A stretch of DNA of 64,000 nt from the NCBI GenBank assembly GCA_038496445.1, contig JALMLS010000480.1:186001-250000 (forward strand), read 5' to 3'. The stretch is from Trichosphaerium sp. ATCC 40318 (taxonomy: Eukaryota > Discosea > Flabellinia > Trichosidae). Shown here one piece after another: positions 1 through 11,844 of this stretch. The position numbers and the translations under genes are program-made. Below the pieces are notes generated by a model. It made no database searches. It was not told where the DNA came from and saw nothing but the letters and a program-made list of their open reading frames with translations. Position 1 is the first letter of the stretch; each line of letters opens with the position of its first letter.

Positions 1-560
1 TTAAACTTGGATGAGTTAAGCGCTATCACGTTGCCCTTTTGCATTGTCGCTTTGCTACAAGGCTATCATGAAAGTGTGATAACAAGTTCAATAAAAATTA
101 CTTTGTACTTATGCAAACGTTATGCTGGTGACCATAGATATGTGATGTTCTCAAACATTGTTTTATCCCTTATACTAAGAACTTTGGGAACATGGGAATA
201 GTTTGATGTCTTTGTACCTGTTTGATAAAGAGTCTCAAGACTTTCAATTACCAAGAATCGTTCTTTAGCTTCTTTTTTATTTTCGGTGTATTAGTGTTAT
301 AGTTTCCTAACAAGTTCTAAAAATATCCAGTAAATCAACCTTGTAGGTTTGTTGTAACTAGAAACGCCCAAGGAGATGAGTATGTCGTGAAAACAGAAAA
401 CAAGAAGTTGAATAGACAAACATGAAGATTGCACGCGACATGATTTGTATGGTTATCTAACAACACAGTTAGTCTTTCGCTCACGTATTTGAATGTATAA
501 TAGTGTTAAAGTAGTTGTATTAGATGGACAAACAACATTGAGGTGTTATCATTACACAAA
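1..560 (-). pseudogene. decayed 3' end of a PA/seven-helix membrane protein gene
   Basis: Read on the minus strand, roughly 1-480 matches the last exon and last acceptor of the intact plus-strand gene at 5716-7703. The stretch around 361-480 has the same order of words as 7441-7560, including the acceptor followed by ATAACCATACAAATCATGTC. Weaker similarity continues to about 560 and corresponds to the penultimate exon, where the minus-strand frame hits a stop (CTT TAA) inside a former membrane helix. The copy lies in inverted orientation relative to its source and seems to run off the window edge. It keeps a normal GTGAGC donor that the intact copy has lost. The reading frames are broken, so this is probably a relic. 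Confidence 0.6.
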
Positions 561-1155
561 ATAGTCATTCCCAGTAAGAAAACTGGCTCTGACATGTCTG
601 GTATTGATTTATGAAAGCTGCTCTTTTCAGTATTCAGTCTAATAATGTGTTATAGTGGAATTCCAAATAAGGAAACAGGGCTAGATTGAATTGATTCATT
701 GAGAAGCCCTAGGAGTCCTCGCTTCATTTAAAACGATACATAAGTATTACTCTTACTTGTAATCAAGAAGTATACAAACTCTCACTTGTGAGGCTTAACC
801 TGGTGAGTTCGTTGATAGAAGGGATATTATAAATAATTAACTTAAAAACAAAGGCACGTGACATCATGAAAGGCTACAACGTATGTGGTATACTGATAAT
901 GGGTGGCTTTCCTAGGATAAGTGTACTGATTAGATGCTGATAAAGGACTAAACGCAAATATAAACATGGTTTTTTGTTTTCTTTTTTTTTTTTATTACAA
1001 CTTTCTTTGTTTGTATTTTTTGTTTTCCAAGTTTTAATAACATCTCTGTCTCACCAAAGGTAGTATAAATATACTGTTGTGTAGTAAGCTCTTGTAATTT
1101 TTAGAAAAAAACATCTAAGTGACAATGGTCTCTATGGGTATTTCTTCCGCTCCTA
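561..1155. other. intergenic, possible further decayed sequence
   Basis: No convincing exon on either strand. The minus strand may hold more of the decayed seven-helix gene, but similarity fades beyond about 560. A T-rich run lies near 980-1010. Confidence 0.4.
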
Positions 1156-1834
1156 TCAACAATCAATTAATTGGTTGCTCTCAACCTCTGGTTCTGAACC
1201 TGGTGTACTATCTTCCTGAGCATTGTCTTCTAAATATCGAATAAAAAACTGTCACTTCATACTTGAAGATAAAAAAATTATTTTAAACACGTGGTTACAT
1301 ACGCGCAAGTAACGCAATACGAAGGTAAATTGCAAAAAAAAATAAATCTCTGAAGCAAAAATAAAATAGAAATTCTATCAGGTATTAGAGACGTACCTTC
1401 TCCAAACACTCCTCCTGCTTTCTCTTTGAGCTCTGGTGGTAAATTTCTAGGTATTTGTTTTAGGATTTTTGGCAAACTGAGCCCAAAAAAAAAAAAACAC
1501 TATCGAAGTCTCAGACAACGAGCTAGTTAACTAAAGTAATCTAGAACCACGTGGACTGTAAATACCCATAACGGATGCGTATTAATCAGTCTGTTAAAAT
1601 CGATAATGTGACTATAAAGCTCCGTATACCACGTGTGTGTATTATTAACCGTTACTGAGTAATATAGGACGCCTCTAACGAAACCAAAAGGTAAAAACAA
1701 AAAAAGTTACGTTACCTTGCATCAAAAGAACCGTCGGGGTTATAACCCACGTGACCAGCATGTTGAAAACCGCTAGGACCTGATATTGAAAAGGTTACAG
1801 GCGCTTGTTTCTTCTTAGACCCAAAGGCTCCCAT
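1156..1834 (-). CDS. small CRIB-domain protein (90 aa), Rho-GTPase effector type
   Basis: Three exons on the minus strand join in frame: 1716-1834, 1397-1476 and 1156-1229, giving 90 residues. Residues about 17-31 read ISGPSGFQHAGHVGY, a classic CRIB motif (ISxPxxFxHxxHVG) that binds GTP-loaded Cdc42/Rac. An N-terminal MGAFGSKKK has a glycine at position 2 followed by lysines, so N-myristoylation plus basic membrane contact is possible. An acidic tail, DNAQEDSTPGSEPE, follows. No kinase or other catalytic domain is present, so it resembles small CRIB scaffolds such as plant RIC proteins or the CDC42SE family. The next gene, divergently transcribed, is a Rho GTPase, which makes a functional pair attractive but unproven. 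Donors are GTAACG and GTACGT. Confidence 0.8.
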
Positions 1835-2654
1835 TATATGTGGACTAGAACTACAGTTAGGCTTGCCAAATTTCTTTAATGTTGTTTTGTGTTTTCAAAC
1901 TAAATTTCTTTCGGTTTTACGGGTGATTGTGGTCGATTTGGTATAGTTAAGCGTATTTTCTATTAACCCAATACAACCATAAAATCAAAACAATGTTAAA
2001 AACCAATCACGTGTTTATAGGAACGCGTAAAAGTCAATAAAATAATAAAATGAGAAGGATTTGAAAAAAAAAAAAAAAAAACTACAACCTGAGCTATTGT
2101 TTGCTCAGAAAGATACAAGAGTCTTAAAGTACACCATATGCGATCGCGTTGTAAATAAGTAGTAGATCATTTTACAACGGTTCAAGCACATGACGGCGTG
2201 ATTGCGTCACAAGGAGAACAAAAAATCATAAAAGGAACTTTGCAAATAGCTGTTATTTTGATTCTATTACGTACGTACTCAAGTGGTTTTACTTCGCGTT
2301 TCAAAAATTACAACGGCCTTCCGTTAACAGAATTGACTTGACTGGTCAATTTGACATAACGTCTGTAGTACATACTTAAAGAACAGCGAAATACTCATCG
2401 TAGTATACTAGAGTATCGTACTAGGTCATTAAAAGGTACGTATTGAAAAAAGGAAATGGAGTTGCTGTTTGGTTGGCTATTTTTTACAATTCCAAAAAAC
2501 AAGCTCCGAAGTAACAACTTATAAACGATTTTTTCAGGAAGGGAGCCTATTGACTTAATTAAATTCAGAAGCTCAGAAAAAACAAAAAAAAACCAAGCCT
2601 CTTTGAAAAAAAAAAAAATAGGTCGCACAACCCCTTAATAGGTATATTTCGCGT
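1835..2654. promoter_or_regulatory. shared upstream region of the CRIB and Rho genes
   Basis: About 820 bases separate the two divergent ATGs. It holds A-rich runs (near 2064 and 2586-2620) and CACGTG at about 2010. No exon is evident; open stretches on the minus strand at 2395-2628 are low complexity. Confidence 0.4.
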
Positions 2655-5291
2655 ATGCAATCTGTAAAGGTTGTAGTAGTAGGGTACCCAATTGATTTTG
2701 ATTAAACAAAAAAGAGACAAACGCTAAAATTGTAGTAGTGATGGCGCTGTCGGCAAATCATGCCTTTGCGTCTCATTCGCATACAAGGCTTTCCCGCGAG
2801 ATTATGTACCTACTGTATTCGATAACTTTAATGCAGTTGTAAAATTTGAAAACCGCTCTGTAAATCTAGGTGCGTAGTGTTATTTATTGGCTAAATTAGC
2901 TTTAAAAAAACGCAACTCGCGACATCAGCTCACCGGTATTTTAAAACAGGCCTTTGGGATACCGCAGGACAACATGATTTTGAACGTATTCGACCTGTAT
3001 CATACAAAGAGACAGACGTAGTCTTTATGTTCTTTTCCTTGGTTAATCCGATAAGCTTCCAAAATATCAAAGCAAAGGCACGGCAATTAATATATACAAC
3101 GTCTACGCACCTTTTGGCGTTATTTTAGAAGGCCGTTATAATTTTTCGAGTTTTGATTTTTGAAATTTTATTTAGCGTTTATTGTTGCTTCTTTACGTTA
3201 ATCTAACTGAGTATAGTGGTTACCAGAAATAAGACAGCACGTTGGTGATGCACCAGTTTTATTGGTTGGAACCAAACTAGACCTTCGTACAGATCAAGAG
3301 ACCCTAGATAAATTACGTGAGAGGAATCAAAAGCCAATAGAACGCAAAGCAGGCAAAAAGATGGCGAGAGATATTGGCGCTGTCGGTTACTTTGAATGCT
3401 CATCAAAAGAGAACCTTGGATTAAAGGATTTATTCGATGAGGCTGTTCGTATTGTTATTAATAAGAAACAGAACAAAAAATATGGTAAAGTATGCGCTTC
3501 TACATCTTGTCGCCAAGTGTTCACAAAGCTTGGACCAAAGCGTGCAGTACGTACCGTTTTTAGTACATTTTGTTTTGATCATTCAAACTTGATTTTTTTT
3601 ATTTCTTTATTTTAATGGCTGTATTATTATTATACGGGAGCAGTGATGGTCCTTGATACGTTTTTTGGTAAAAACGTTGCTAAGTATTGTTTGTTGAACC
3701 CTTTTTTTGATTTTTCTTTTTTTTTTTGGGTTTTCTTATTTTACTAAAACGTCATTTTCTCGTACTGACTACTTATTATTGTAATAGGTTAAATGTAGCA
3801 GGTGTTCTCATTTGTTTTGTCATAATTGTACTCAGTCATGGTCTGATGGGTTTAAAGGATGTCTAGAATGTACGTAAAACATCAAAAAAAAAAGCACATT
3901 GAGTGTCCACAAGAACGCTCATTTTTCTTGCTTCCTCTCGTTTGTAACTCTGTAGTTGGTGTATTACGTTGCTTATTTTATTTTTGCCAGGTTCTGCAAA
4001 CGAAGCAAGGGAGAGAAAACAAGCTGGTGAGACTTTACCAAAAGTCAAACGTGAGGTCACAACAGACTTTGAATCTGGTTTCGGTGGATACTTCGACCCA
4101 GAGAAGCCAGAGAAAAAACCTAAAAAGAAGAGGCGTATGACTAAAGGCGGGAACTTGATTGATCCTCACAGTGAGGTGACTGAAGAAGAAGGTGATAAAA
4201 CTGCGGATGATGCAAAAACTGAAGCATCCATGGAGAGCAAGGATAATAATAATGCAGAGTTGAAGAGCGGCAAGGGTAGTCCAAAGACAGCTCCTGTAGG
4301 CAAAACTGAAGAAAAAAAGTCAAAAAAGTCTAAGGCTTCTAAATCAGCGAGGTCTAAGAGCGTGTGCGTCATATTATCTATCTGCTTTAACCGTTTTTAA
4401 CTACAAAACCGAAAATAATGGTCCTGAACGTAAAACGCACGTAAAGCGTGTTCATATTTACTTTTGTTCCCATATTTTATTTATATTAGTGGTAACGCAC
4501 CGGAATTAATTATTTAAGGAGCTGTACAGTTCAAATCGTTCAAATTCTCTACTTTTTTTTTAACTCCCACCCCCACAGAAACGCCTTGCGTTTTAGTTGG
4601 CTTATAAAAACTGTATTTTCAAGGAGAATGCATAAGAACTGTAAATCATATTTTAACGTTTTTTTTTTATTTGAAATTTGATTATTGATGCTTTGTACTT
4701 ACTGTGGGTCATAGTAGTGAGCCAACAGGTGGTAAAGAATCAGTTAAATCGCCTAAATTGTCTAGAGATAAAGAATCTGGTAGCGTTCATGAGAATGGTG
4801 GTAGTACAGCGAGGGATAATGACGAGGTAGCGAGTCGCACAAGCGAATCTCAAGGGCAGCCTCCGGCCTGGTAGATTTTTTATATTATATTATAATGTTT
4901 TGACCTGCAATGGCTTCGTTGTAGTGTCAAAACACCCTTTGTATCTAGTATGTATTTTATTAGCTTAGTTTTAATGCAAAATCTTCATTTTTGTTTTTCT
5001 ACAAGTGTTTCTTGTAGAGTAAGACAAAATCAAAACTTTTCTCCTCTACAGTTTTTTATCGCAAGAAATTTTTTGTTGTTTTTGTAGATTGCTTTTTTTT
5101 TGACTATGTTTGTAAAAGAAATAGTTCTTACGAGTTATCAGGTACCGCCTAGTAGTGGACGAAGGAAAAAAAGCAAATCTTCGAAAGATAAAAAAAATGT
5201 AGACAAAAAAGGAGAGGGTGCAACAAAGTCAGCTGAAGATGGGGAGGTTGAAAGGAAAAGTTCTCAACAAAAGCTCGCTGCTACTACTTGA
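2655..5291 (+). CDS. Rho/Rac-family small GTPase with long basic C-terminal extension
   Basis: Exons 2655-2683, 2739-2869, 2950-3077 and 3217 onward encode a Rho G domain: P-loop GDGAVGKSC, switch [11 protein letters not shown]3 WDTAGQ, G4 GTKLDL and G5 ECSSKE, plus the Rho insert region. The intron after 3077 starts GCACGG, a GC-AG intron. After the G domain comes a lysine/serine-rich extension (about 3995-4363, then from 4715), joined through a GTGCGT donor to either of two tandem acceptors (TAGTAG at about 4712-4717). One reading ends at the stop near 4874; a splice from GTAGAT at about 4871 to 5153 would extend it to 5291. The exit point of exon 4 (after YG near 3484, or near 3551) is uncertain. 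No terminal CAAX box appears on either end, so membrane attachment would have to rest on the polybasic tail. The G domain is secure; the tail is provisional. Confidence 0.8.
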
Positions 5292-5715
5292 AAATTTAAA
5301 AAAACGTGAAAAAAAAAAGAAAAAACCTTTTGAAACAAAAAAAACCAACCCCCACCTCCTCCCTCCGCTTGTTTTGCAGTTGCTGTACAATTCTAAAATG
5401 TAAATATAAAGTTCAATCTCGAAAATGGTTACTTGGTTGTTATGTAGATTTAGAAGCAATGAAGGTTTTGAAATTAGAAAAAAAATGGAATGAAATGTCT
5501 GTGTGGACCAGTTTCATGGATTGATGTTAATTTTTCTGTTTTGAACCAGCTAGGTTTGTATTGCCGAATAACAGTATGGTGGTTTGAGAAAAGTTCAGGT
5601 CTCTGGGAATGATATTATGTGCGTGCTGTCATTTTTTTATGAATCTTATTAATGTTTGATTAAAAGTCAACGAATGGACTTCCACAATCGCAGTTCTTCT
5701 GGTTTAGTTTCTAAA
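5292..5715. other. intergenic
   Basis: A- and T-rich spacer between the Rho tail and the next gene. No supported exon seen. Confidence 0.4.
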
Positions 5716-7703
5716 ATGCATTACATTGCATTATATTTATTTTTTGCTACGTTGGGAGTTTCTGGGTTAATTATACATGGTGCTCAAGACAGTAAGTCCA
5801 ACAAGCTATACACCACAGTTTACCTCCAAAATTTTGACGTTTTAAAGAGCACTTCGACAGTCCTAATATATCGTGGCTTTCAGGAGATTCGTGGAGCACT
5901 AATACAATAAATGGCACGTTATTTTTGAAAAACACGTGATCGGTTGCTTCATAGTTGTCTATGGGCGTCAGGCATCCATTACAAAGTTTCTTTGCCCTAA
6001 TGAAAAATATCCCAGTTTTAAACGAAATCCGACATAATCACGTGATACGAATACGACTTTTTTGACATTCTGCTTGTTTACTCTCATGCTATAGGCTTAC
6101 TTGTTGCCTTGACTCACCCGAATGTAACAAACAAAATTGTATTAATTAAAAACTCACTCGAAGATTGGAGCGCCACTGTAGGCGCAGCGCACCAGCTTGG
6201 AGCTAAAGCTGTTGTACTATACTCTACAGATATCAGTATGTACTGTATCTACATAGCAACAGTTAACTCTATTTTAGATGTCCCAGGCGCATTCAACTAC
6301 GTAAAGCTGAGTCGTATTGAGGCGCCGCAAAAGCTTCCTAGCATTCCAACAGTTGAAGTTGCTGGAGAAGAAATTGAAGATATTTATGACATGGTCTATA
6401 CACCAACTATTAATGGCACTTTTATTGAGTTTAATGTCACTCTCTTTAGCGATGGTACAGTCTTAGTTTATAACCAAGTGCCATGGTAATAATAGCGCTT
6501 AGAACCAAATCCATGGAGTGGTGTCTCAGTGTATGGAACTGTACGTTATTATTTTGTAATAAGCACACTTCTAAGCCTTTCTGATTAGATAGTTTTCTCA
6601 ATTGTTATTGGATCTCTATGTATTTGTGCAACGTTCCTGGCATGTCATAAGATATACATCATATACAAGTCACCTCAGGGGTTACAACTAACATCTCAGT
6701 TGGCATGTCTTTACATTGAAGTGTTTGCAAACACATTGAGGAGTATTTATGTTATCATTGATCCAATATACTCAAGACGTATCTTTCCAATGCCTTTCCA
6801 TTCATTCATGATCCTTGGACTTGTATCACTATCACTTGCAACAACAGTACTCATTGGGTTTTATTGGTACGTTATCAGTAGTTGAACCAAATTTATATTT
6901 GATCACGTGACCTTTGTTGCCATCTGTAAAGAAGAAAATGGAAACTGTTTTTTTTCTTTTAACTTCTCTTTAGGCATGAAATGCTTCTTAACGTCAAGAC
7001 TTTGAGAGAAAATCATAAATTCACTGTTGGCAAATTCTTTATACCAAGTGTAGTTATTGTTACCCTTCTTATACTGCTTGAAATAACAGTTGTCTTTCTT
7101 CTAATATTCTATGTATTTAATGCTGCTTACATTATTTTTGAAGCTATTGTTTTACTTCTATCTTTTGCCTCAGGTATATACTTACTTATCACTGGATACT
7201 TTGTACTCAAAAGGCTCAATAAAGTACAAGCGAAATCAAAAACACTGAAAACAATAAGACGTGTACGTCAACCCTGTTGGATCGAACTTGATACACATCT
7301 TTTTTCTCCAAACATTCATTTTTTAGTAAATCTATTGACCATTTTTCTGCTTTGTATAGACACATCCGGCCTTTTGTTGCTGTCTAGACTAAACACCATT
7401 GACACTAATTTATTGATATAAATCTTGACTAACAAAATTGTTTAGATAACCATACAAATCATGTCGAGTGCAATCTTCATATTTATCTATTCACTCAACT
7501 TCATTTTTTTTGTTTTCAAAACATACTCATCTCCTTGGCCGTTTCTAGCTACAACGTTTATGTATTGGGTTCCTTTATTACTTGTTAGTATCATACAAAT
7601 ATCAGCTATACAAAAGAAACCAAAGAAGCAAGATTCATCATCCGCAGTACAGACAATGACTCACATTCCAACTACCGCAATAACTACTTCACCGAACATT
7701 TAA
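5716..7703 (+). CDS. PA-domain, seven-helix membrane protein
   Basis: The start chosen, MHYIALYLFFATLGV, begins a good signal peptide; two upstream in-frame ATGs (5656, 5674) are less likely. Supported exons are 5716 to about 5880, 6095-6454, 6503-6540, 6589-6866, 6974 to about 7400, and 7446-7703. Exon 2 has the feel of a protease-associated (PA) fold: VLIKNSLEDW, then GAAHQLGAKAVVLYS. Then follow membrane helices (VFSIVIGSLCICATFLA and others), about seven in all, and a short cytosolic tail. PA-plus-helices proteins act at endomembranes or the cell surface as sorting or sensing proteins; no enzyme motif is visible. The boundary of exon 1 is unclear and the intron before 7446 lacks a GT donor, although a decayed relative at 1-560 still has one, so the product may instead stop at 7421. 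Confidence 0.65.
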
Positions 7704-8134
7704 CTAGTGTTGTGCTTACCAAAATAAAGCCAATAATCACAACAGACGTTGAGTTATATTACCAAAACATAGCGTGTTGCTAACATAGAATTTATGTCGT
7801 ATACTAACAATGAGTTGTGTAAGAACAATCTACTAGTTTGAAACCTGAGAAGTAAAGTTAGAGTTATAACACTCTCAGTTTACTTTCTTCTATCAACTAA
7901 CCAAGGAACACTAACTAAGACAATGTTGGGAGGAAGACAAAATGTCTTGTAGCTCTAAGTAATTAAAGTTAAACATGAGTTTACTATAGGAATACAATTG
8001 TTTTGTTTAATAGATAGTTGCTAGTATCGTTTCATCTCAAATGCATCAGTTAACTGTTAGATACTTGAAGTTTATTTTAAACTTTTCGCCATACCTAGTA
8101 CACAAGTAGATACCATTTGCATGATTTGAACTAT
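7704..8134. other. intergenic
   Basis: About 430 bases between two convergent genes. No exon, repeat or RNA gene recognised. Confidence 0.4.
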
Positions 8135-9327
8135 TTATTGCTTGGATCGGAGGTTATTTTTGAGTATGTTAGCACCATAACGATTGTTCTGTTCAGGATG
8201 TAAACGTTCAAGCCTTTCACCACAATACTTTCCAAGAGTACAACACGTGAACGTTTCGTTTTCTCCAACCAAAACAGTATGTTCTCCATCTAAAATATAG
8301 TTGTATAATCCATCAGATACACGAACAACTGAGTCATACAATTCATCTGGTCTGTACCTAACACGATTTTTCAGTCAACAGAAAAGAAAAAAATGAGAAA
8401 ATGATTTAAGGTTTTCTCTTTGTCCACCTAATGAATACACCTCTGTATTCAACGTGAAATAGACGCAATTATACATATCGCTTTCGTATGAGGTTACAAT
8501 TTTTTCATGAGCGTCTGAGGCATGAAAATCACTTTCTACAAAACTAAAATTTAGCATTCGTACCATTCGCCTTTGATGAGTATAGGGTGACCTCTAGTTA
8601 TCCAAAAGTCACCTAGTTTGACCATACGTTTCTTTACTTTCTCGCGAATGGCATCAACATATAAAACAGTTTGTACTGTTCCTGAAGATGATACAATTTT
8701 ATCACCAACACAAATAACTTTTGCTTTCCTTTTCATTATTGTACCATCATCTGTTACTATTTTTAGCATAAATTTTCCATCAAAACACCCTGGATCATCG
8801 TAATAGTATACTATTGGTTGTACTCTAGTGTATAGCTTCCTTCCATTCTTCTCACAAACAACATTGGCATGGGGCATTTGACGCCACTGTCTGTCATAGC
8901 TAGGGTAGACAACAATACTGCAAATACCGTCCTTGGCCTCTGAGCAATTGTGACGACCCAATACGACACTGTTATCCACAATTCCGTAATCTCCTTGTAG
9001 ATAGCTACTACTATCTTTCTCGGGTACTTGGGCTCTTACTTCGACAGTATATGTACCAGCACCTTTGTTTAGAAGCTCTGATTCTATTGAAACGCGTATT
9101 GCAAGAGAACGAGATGCGTTTTGGGCGAAACTTAATCGTTTAGGAAGTGCCGGATAGAGGCTTTTTTCGGCTCTTACAAGCACGTTGAAGCGTAGTGAAA
9201 CTGTTTTAATGCTATCCAGCTGTTTGTAAGTGAGGTGAGAAAAGATTGATAGTAAACAGTCATCATTAACGTCCTGTAGCGTTGTAGACAGCGTTAAAGC
9301 TGATAAATTGGTGTCTAAATTATCCAT
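8135..9327 (-). CDS. F-box protein with C-terminal Hint/Vint domain (328 aa)
   Basis: Two exons, 8564-9327 and 8135-8357, join TG|G to restore a tryptophan and give 328 residues. Residues about 20-50 (DVNDDCLLSIFSHLTYKQL) are F-box-like, the Skp1-binding helix set. From about residue 175 the protein matches the Vint form of the Hint fold: a candidate nucleophile in DPGCFDGKF, GDKIVSSSG, the ITRGHPI motif, then GEWYRPDEL across the junction, NYILDGEHTVLV and a CCTLGKYCGERLERLHP end. In hedgehog-type Hint domains the Cys attacks its own backbone and the TxxH-like site assists. Fusion of an F-box to this domain is unusual; Vint is better known next to von Willebrand A domains. A skipped open stretch within the intron (8375-8563) looks coding only by chance. 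Self-cleavage is inferred, not shown. Confidence 0.75.
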
Positions 9328-9337
9328 ACGGTATTTG

Positions 9338-10190
9338 ATGCTTTGGTTGATGTTTCGGTTAGTGGATCAACTTAATACCGAAGTAGCTAAGGCAACAATC
9401 AAAATCTATTTTTGGCTTTTGACTGTAAACACAGGTTATGAGTGTTACACCCACAAAAAGGTATATGACCAGTATTCATTAGTACTTGGAGTAACAGTAC
9501 TCTGTGTTTGAGTGTAGAAACCTCAAGGCCAAAACATAACAGTCAAAATAAAATGGTAGCTAAACAGAATTGAAAACAAGTTTGTGCCTTCTGTGGTAAC
9601 GTATCACGTGTTGAGATAATTTCAAATATAAAGGCCAGTAACTGTTCACATACATTGGTTGGGTCGGTAGAGGTAGGGTGCAGCACAGTTTTTGCACAAA
9701 GTTTACAATTTGTAGAAATGCAGAATTCACAAAATGCCGATTTGCTACTTTTACTGCATTTTATGGATTCTTTATAGTGCTATTTCTCATCATTGAAATC
9801 ATTTTTGTACTGTTGATTGCGCTTCATAGTATACAGTATACTATAGAGTACTTTTAAGTAATGAGAAAGTATTTCGTTAATGCAGTGGTGAGAAAAGGTA
9901 CTACCATTTCAATCAGTTTTTTTTTCACCAGGTAATTTCATTGTAAAATTACCAATTACAGAAAAGGAAATTATAGAATTTCCTTTTAGAGATGAACAAC
10001 GAGAGACAGATGTCTCTCCTGGATTTATCTAGTATGTTTAACTAATATCTCTAGGTAACTTGTATAGATAAATACGGGCCTTTTACAGGAAGGTGGTTGT
10101 ACTTCAGATTTTAGTCGGAAAAGAAAAAATAAAGATGCTTCCAAAATAGAACCACTTACATATAACTGTAAAACTAAAGGCACTAATTAA
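9338..10190 (+). CDS. predicted small membrane protein, unknown function
   Basis: Several open exon-like pieces on the plus strand fit a single gene. The first starts at ATG 9338 (MLWLMFRLVDQLNTEVAKAT) and ends with a hydrophobic run. A second piece ends at 9828 and contains FYGFFIVLFLIIEIIFVLLI, a strong membrane helix. The third, 9932-10011, reads NFIVKLPITEKEIIEFPFRD, and the last, 10089-10190, is a Lys/Ser-rich tail ending at a TAA. Phases agree for the second to third and third to fourth joins (donors GTATAC and GTCTCT); the join between the first two is not resolved. The family was not recognised. It starts ten bases from the divergent F-box/Vint gene. Confidence 0.4.
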
Positions 10191-10977
10191 ACGTGTCAAT
10201 CGTTTACGCATTACTCAAGGAATCAAAGCGTAAACGTCATAATGGGCAAGTTATACTAAAATGCAAAAAAAAAAGTCGAAAAAATGTCAAAGATATTGAA
10301 CTGTTCGCCACAAAGGGATACAACTGGGCTATGGTGCTCAGTCGCGGTAAGGCATAGCCCTTCAAACCGCCCCCCTACAATGGGGCTTTCTAAATAGTTC
10401 CTATGGCATAATATAGGATAATTAGTGCCGAATTTGACTTTTTGCAAAATTCCACAGGTTGGGTTTCCGATTTACGCACATTTTTGAAGCCTAATTGTCA
10501 GCCAGCTTCTAAACAGCCTGATGCGGCTTGAGATGTGTATACAATATAAATGAGTACATCTTACCGCTGTTTTATCCCACGTGGTGGCTAGAATTGGCAG
10601 AGTATTTTTACGCAGTCTTCTTGTTACTAGGTAACAGTAACGTTCTGTACAACTGACGTGATAGCCTTAAATGAGCGAGGTGAAGAGAGAAAACAAGAAG
10701 AAGAAAGCGGTATTGATTAAAACGGTCACAGTAAATTGTGTTGCTTACATTAACAATGCCATGCGAACGTTGTGAAAACTATTTGAGGATTTTGAAAAAA
10801 CGAAAACTAACACGTGTTTATTGCCTGTAAATGTTGTAAATGTTGCTGAATAACACAGCAAACGTCTTTTACAGCAAAATAATGAGGGTGCAAATAATAA
10901 ATCACAGGACCCATCTCGGACCAGATATTGGATTGTTGTCAGCATATTTCCAATAATAACAATCCACTCTTAAGCAC
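10191..10977. other. intergenic
   Basis: No supported gene. A plus-strand open stretch at about 10200-10352 is lysine/arginine-rich, and a minus-strand one lies at 10256-10447, but neither has clear splice partners. CACGTG occurs near 10578 and 10810. Confidence 0.35.
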
Positions 10978-11844
10978 ATGACGTCATTACCAACTATCTG
11001 TTTGATTTTACTCTTTGTTGGCGCTTCGCTAGCACAAATGTCTTTTTTACAAGCTACAGTCGATTTTGATGATGCCGCAGCTGTTTGTGAAGAACAGTAA
11101 GCCAACTCCTTCCTACTCCGGATGATTTCGTTAACGTTTTGTGTTAACACGATACGTTAGGGGCTTGGTTTTAGCCGAGATCCTCTCTGATGCCGATTTC
11201 AACATGGCCAGTACCGTTTGCTCAACAGGATGCATGGCGTGGGTCAACGCTCAAAGAGAACCATTGAGCGCTACTCTTAACGACAGGCGCGCCAATTTTT
11301 GGGTTGTTTGAACTCTTTAACGTCCGTCATTAGATGTCAACAATGTCGCACTAACCCTACTCCATGTACTGACTGTGAAATGGTCCTAGATAGTATTGTG
11401 TGGTTGCGTAGTAACGTGAACGTTCGTCAAACGCCTCTATTTACAGACATTGTACTACCACAAAAAAAAAAAACGTAACACGTGCTGTTCACTTAACTAT
11501 TTTACAAGACTCCAGCCAACATCGTGACATACCTAAATATGTACTGGGGTGGCGCTGACCCAAACCGCCCAGCAATTGAATTGTGTGCCAATTTCTTTGG
11601 GACGGATGGAGGATTTTTGGTTGACATTGATTGTGGTTCTGACAATGGATTTACAACAGGAGTTCTTTGTCGTACGTATATTAATCTTACGTGAGCATTC
11701 AACTGAAATATAAAACCTAGAACCAGATCCATTGTGTCCGAATAGGTACATCCTTGTATAGTTTTGCATCACCACCAACCTATTCTTAGACTCAGCCAAG
11801 TAGATGCTGCTGCACGTGATGCTGTACGTGTGGCACTTCTTTAG
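10978..11844 (+). CDS. secreted cysteine-rich protein (173 aa), unknown family
   Basis: Six exons join in phase: 10978-11096, 11161-11238, 11334-11415, 11509-11671, 11721-11745 and 11790-11844. The N-terminus MTSLPTICLILLFVGASLAQ is a textbook signal peptide with cleavage after ASLA. The mature part is dense in cysteine in the middle (VCSTGCMACQQCRTNPTPC), followed by an IVTYLNMYWGG segment, DIDCGSDNGF and a helical end. Even spacing of cysteines suggests disulfides and an extracellular or phagosomal role. No transmembrane helix or anchor signal is visible. The family was not recognised. The 25-base exon rests on exact GT/AG sites and preserved phase. Confidence 0.65.

Noticed and set aside
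6485-6502. A 17-base intron in the PA/seven-helix gene
   Set aside because: A 48-base intron from 6455 (GTACAG) to 6502 restores the frame and is of normal size.
8375-8566. A coding exon between the two F-box/Vint exons
   Set aside because: Skipping it joins GEW to YRPDEL in frame and matches the Vint pattern; including it breaks the domain.
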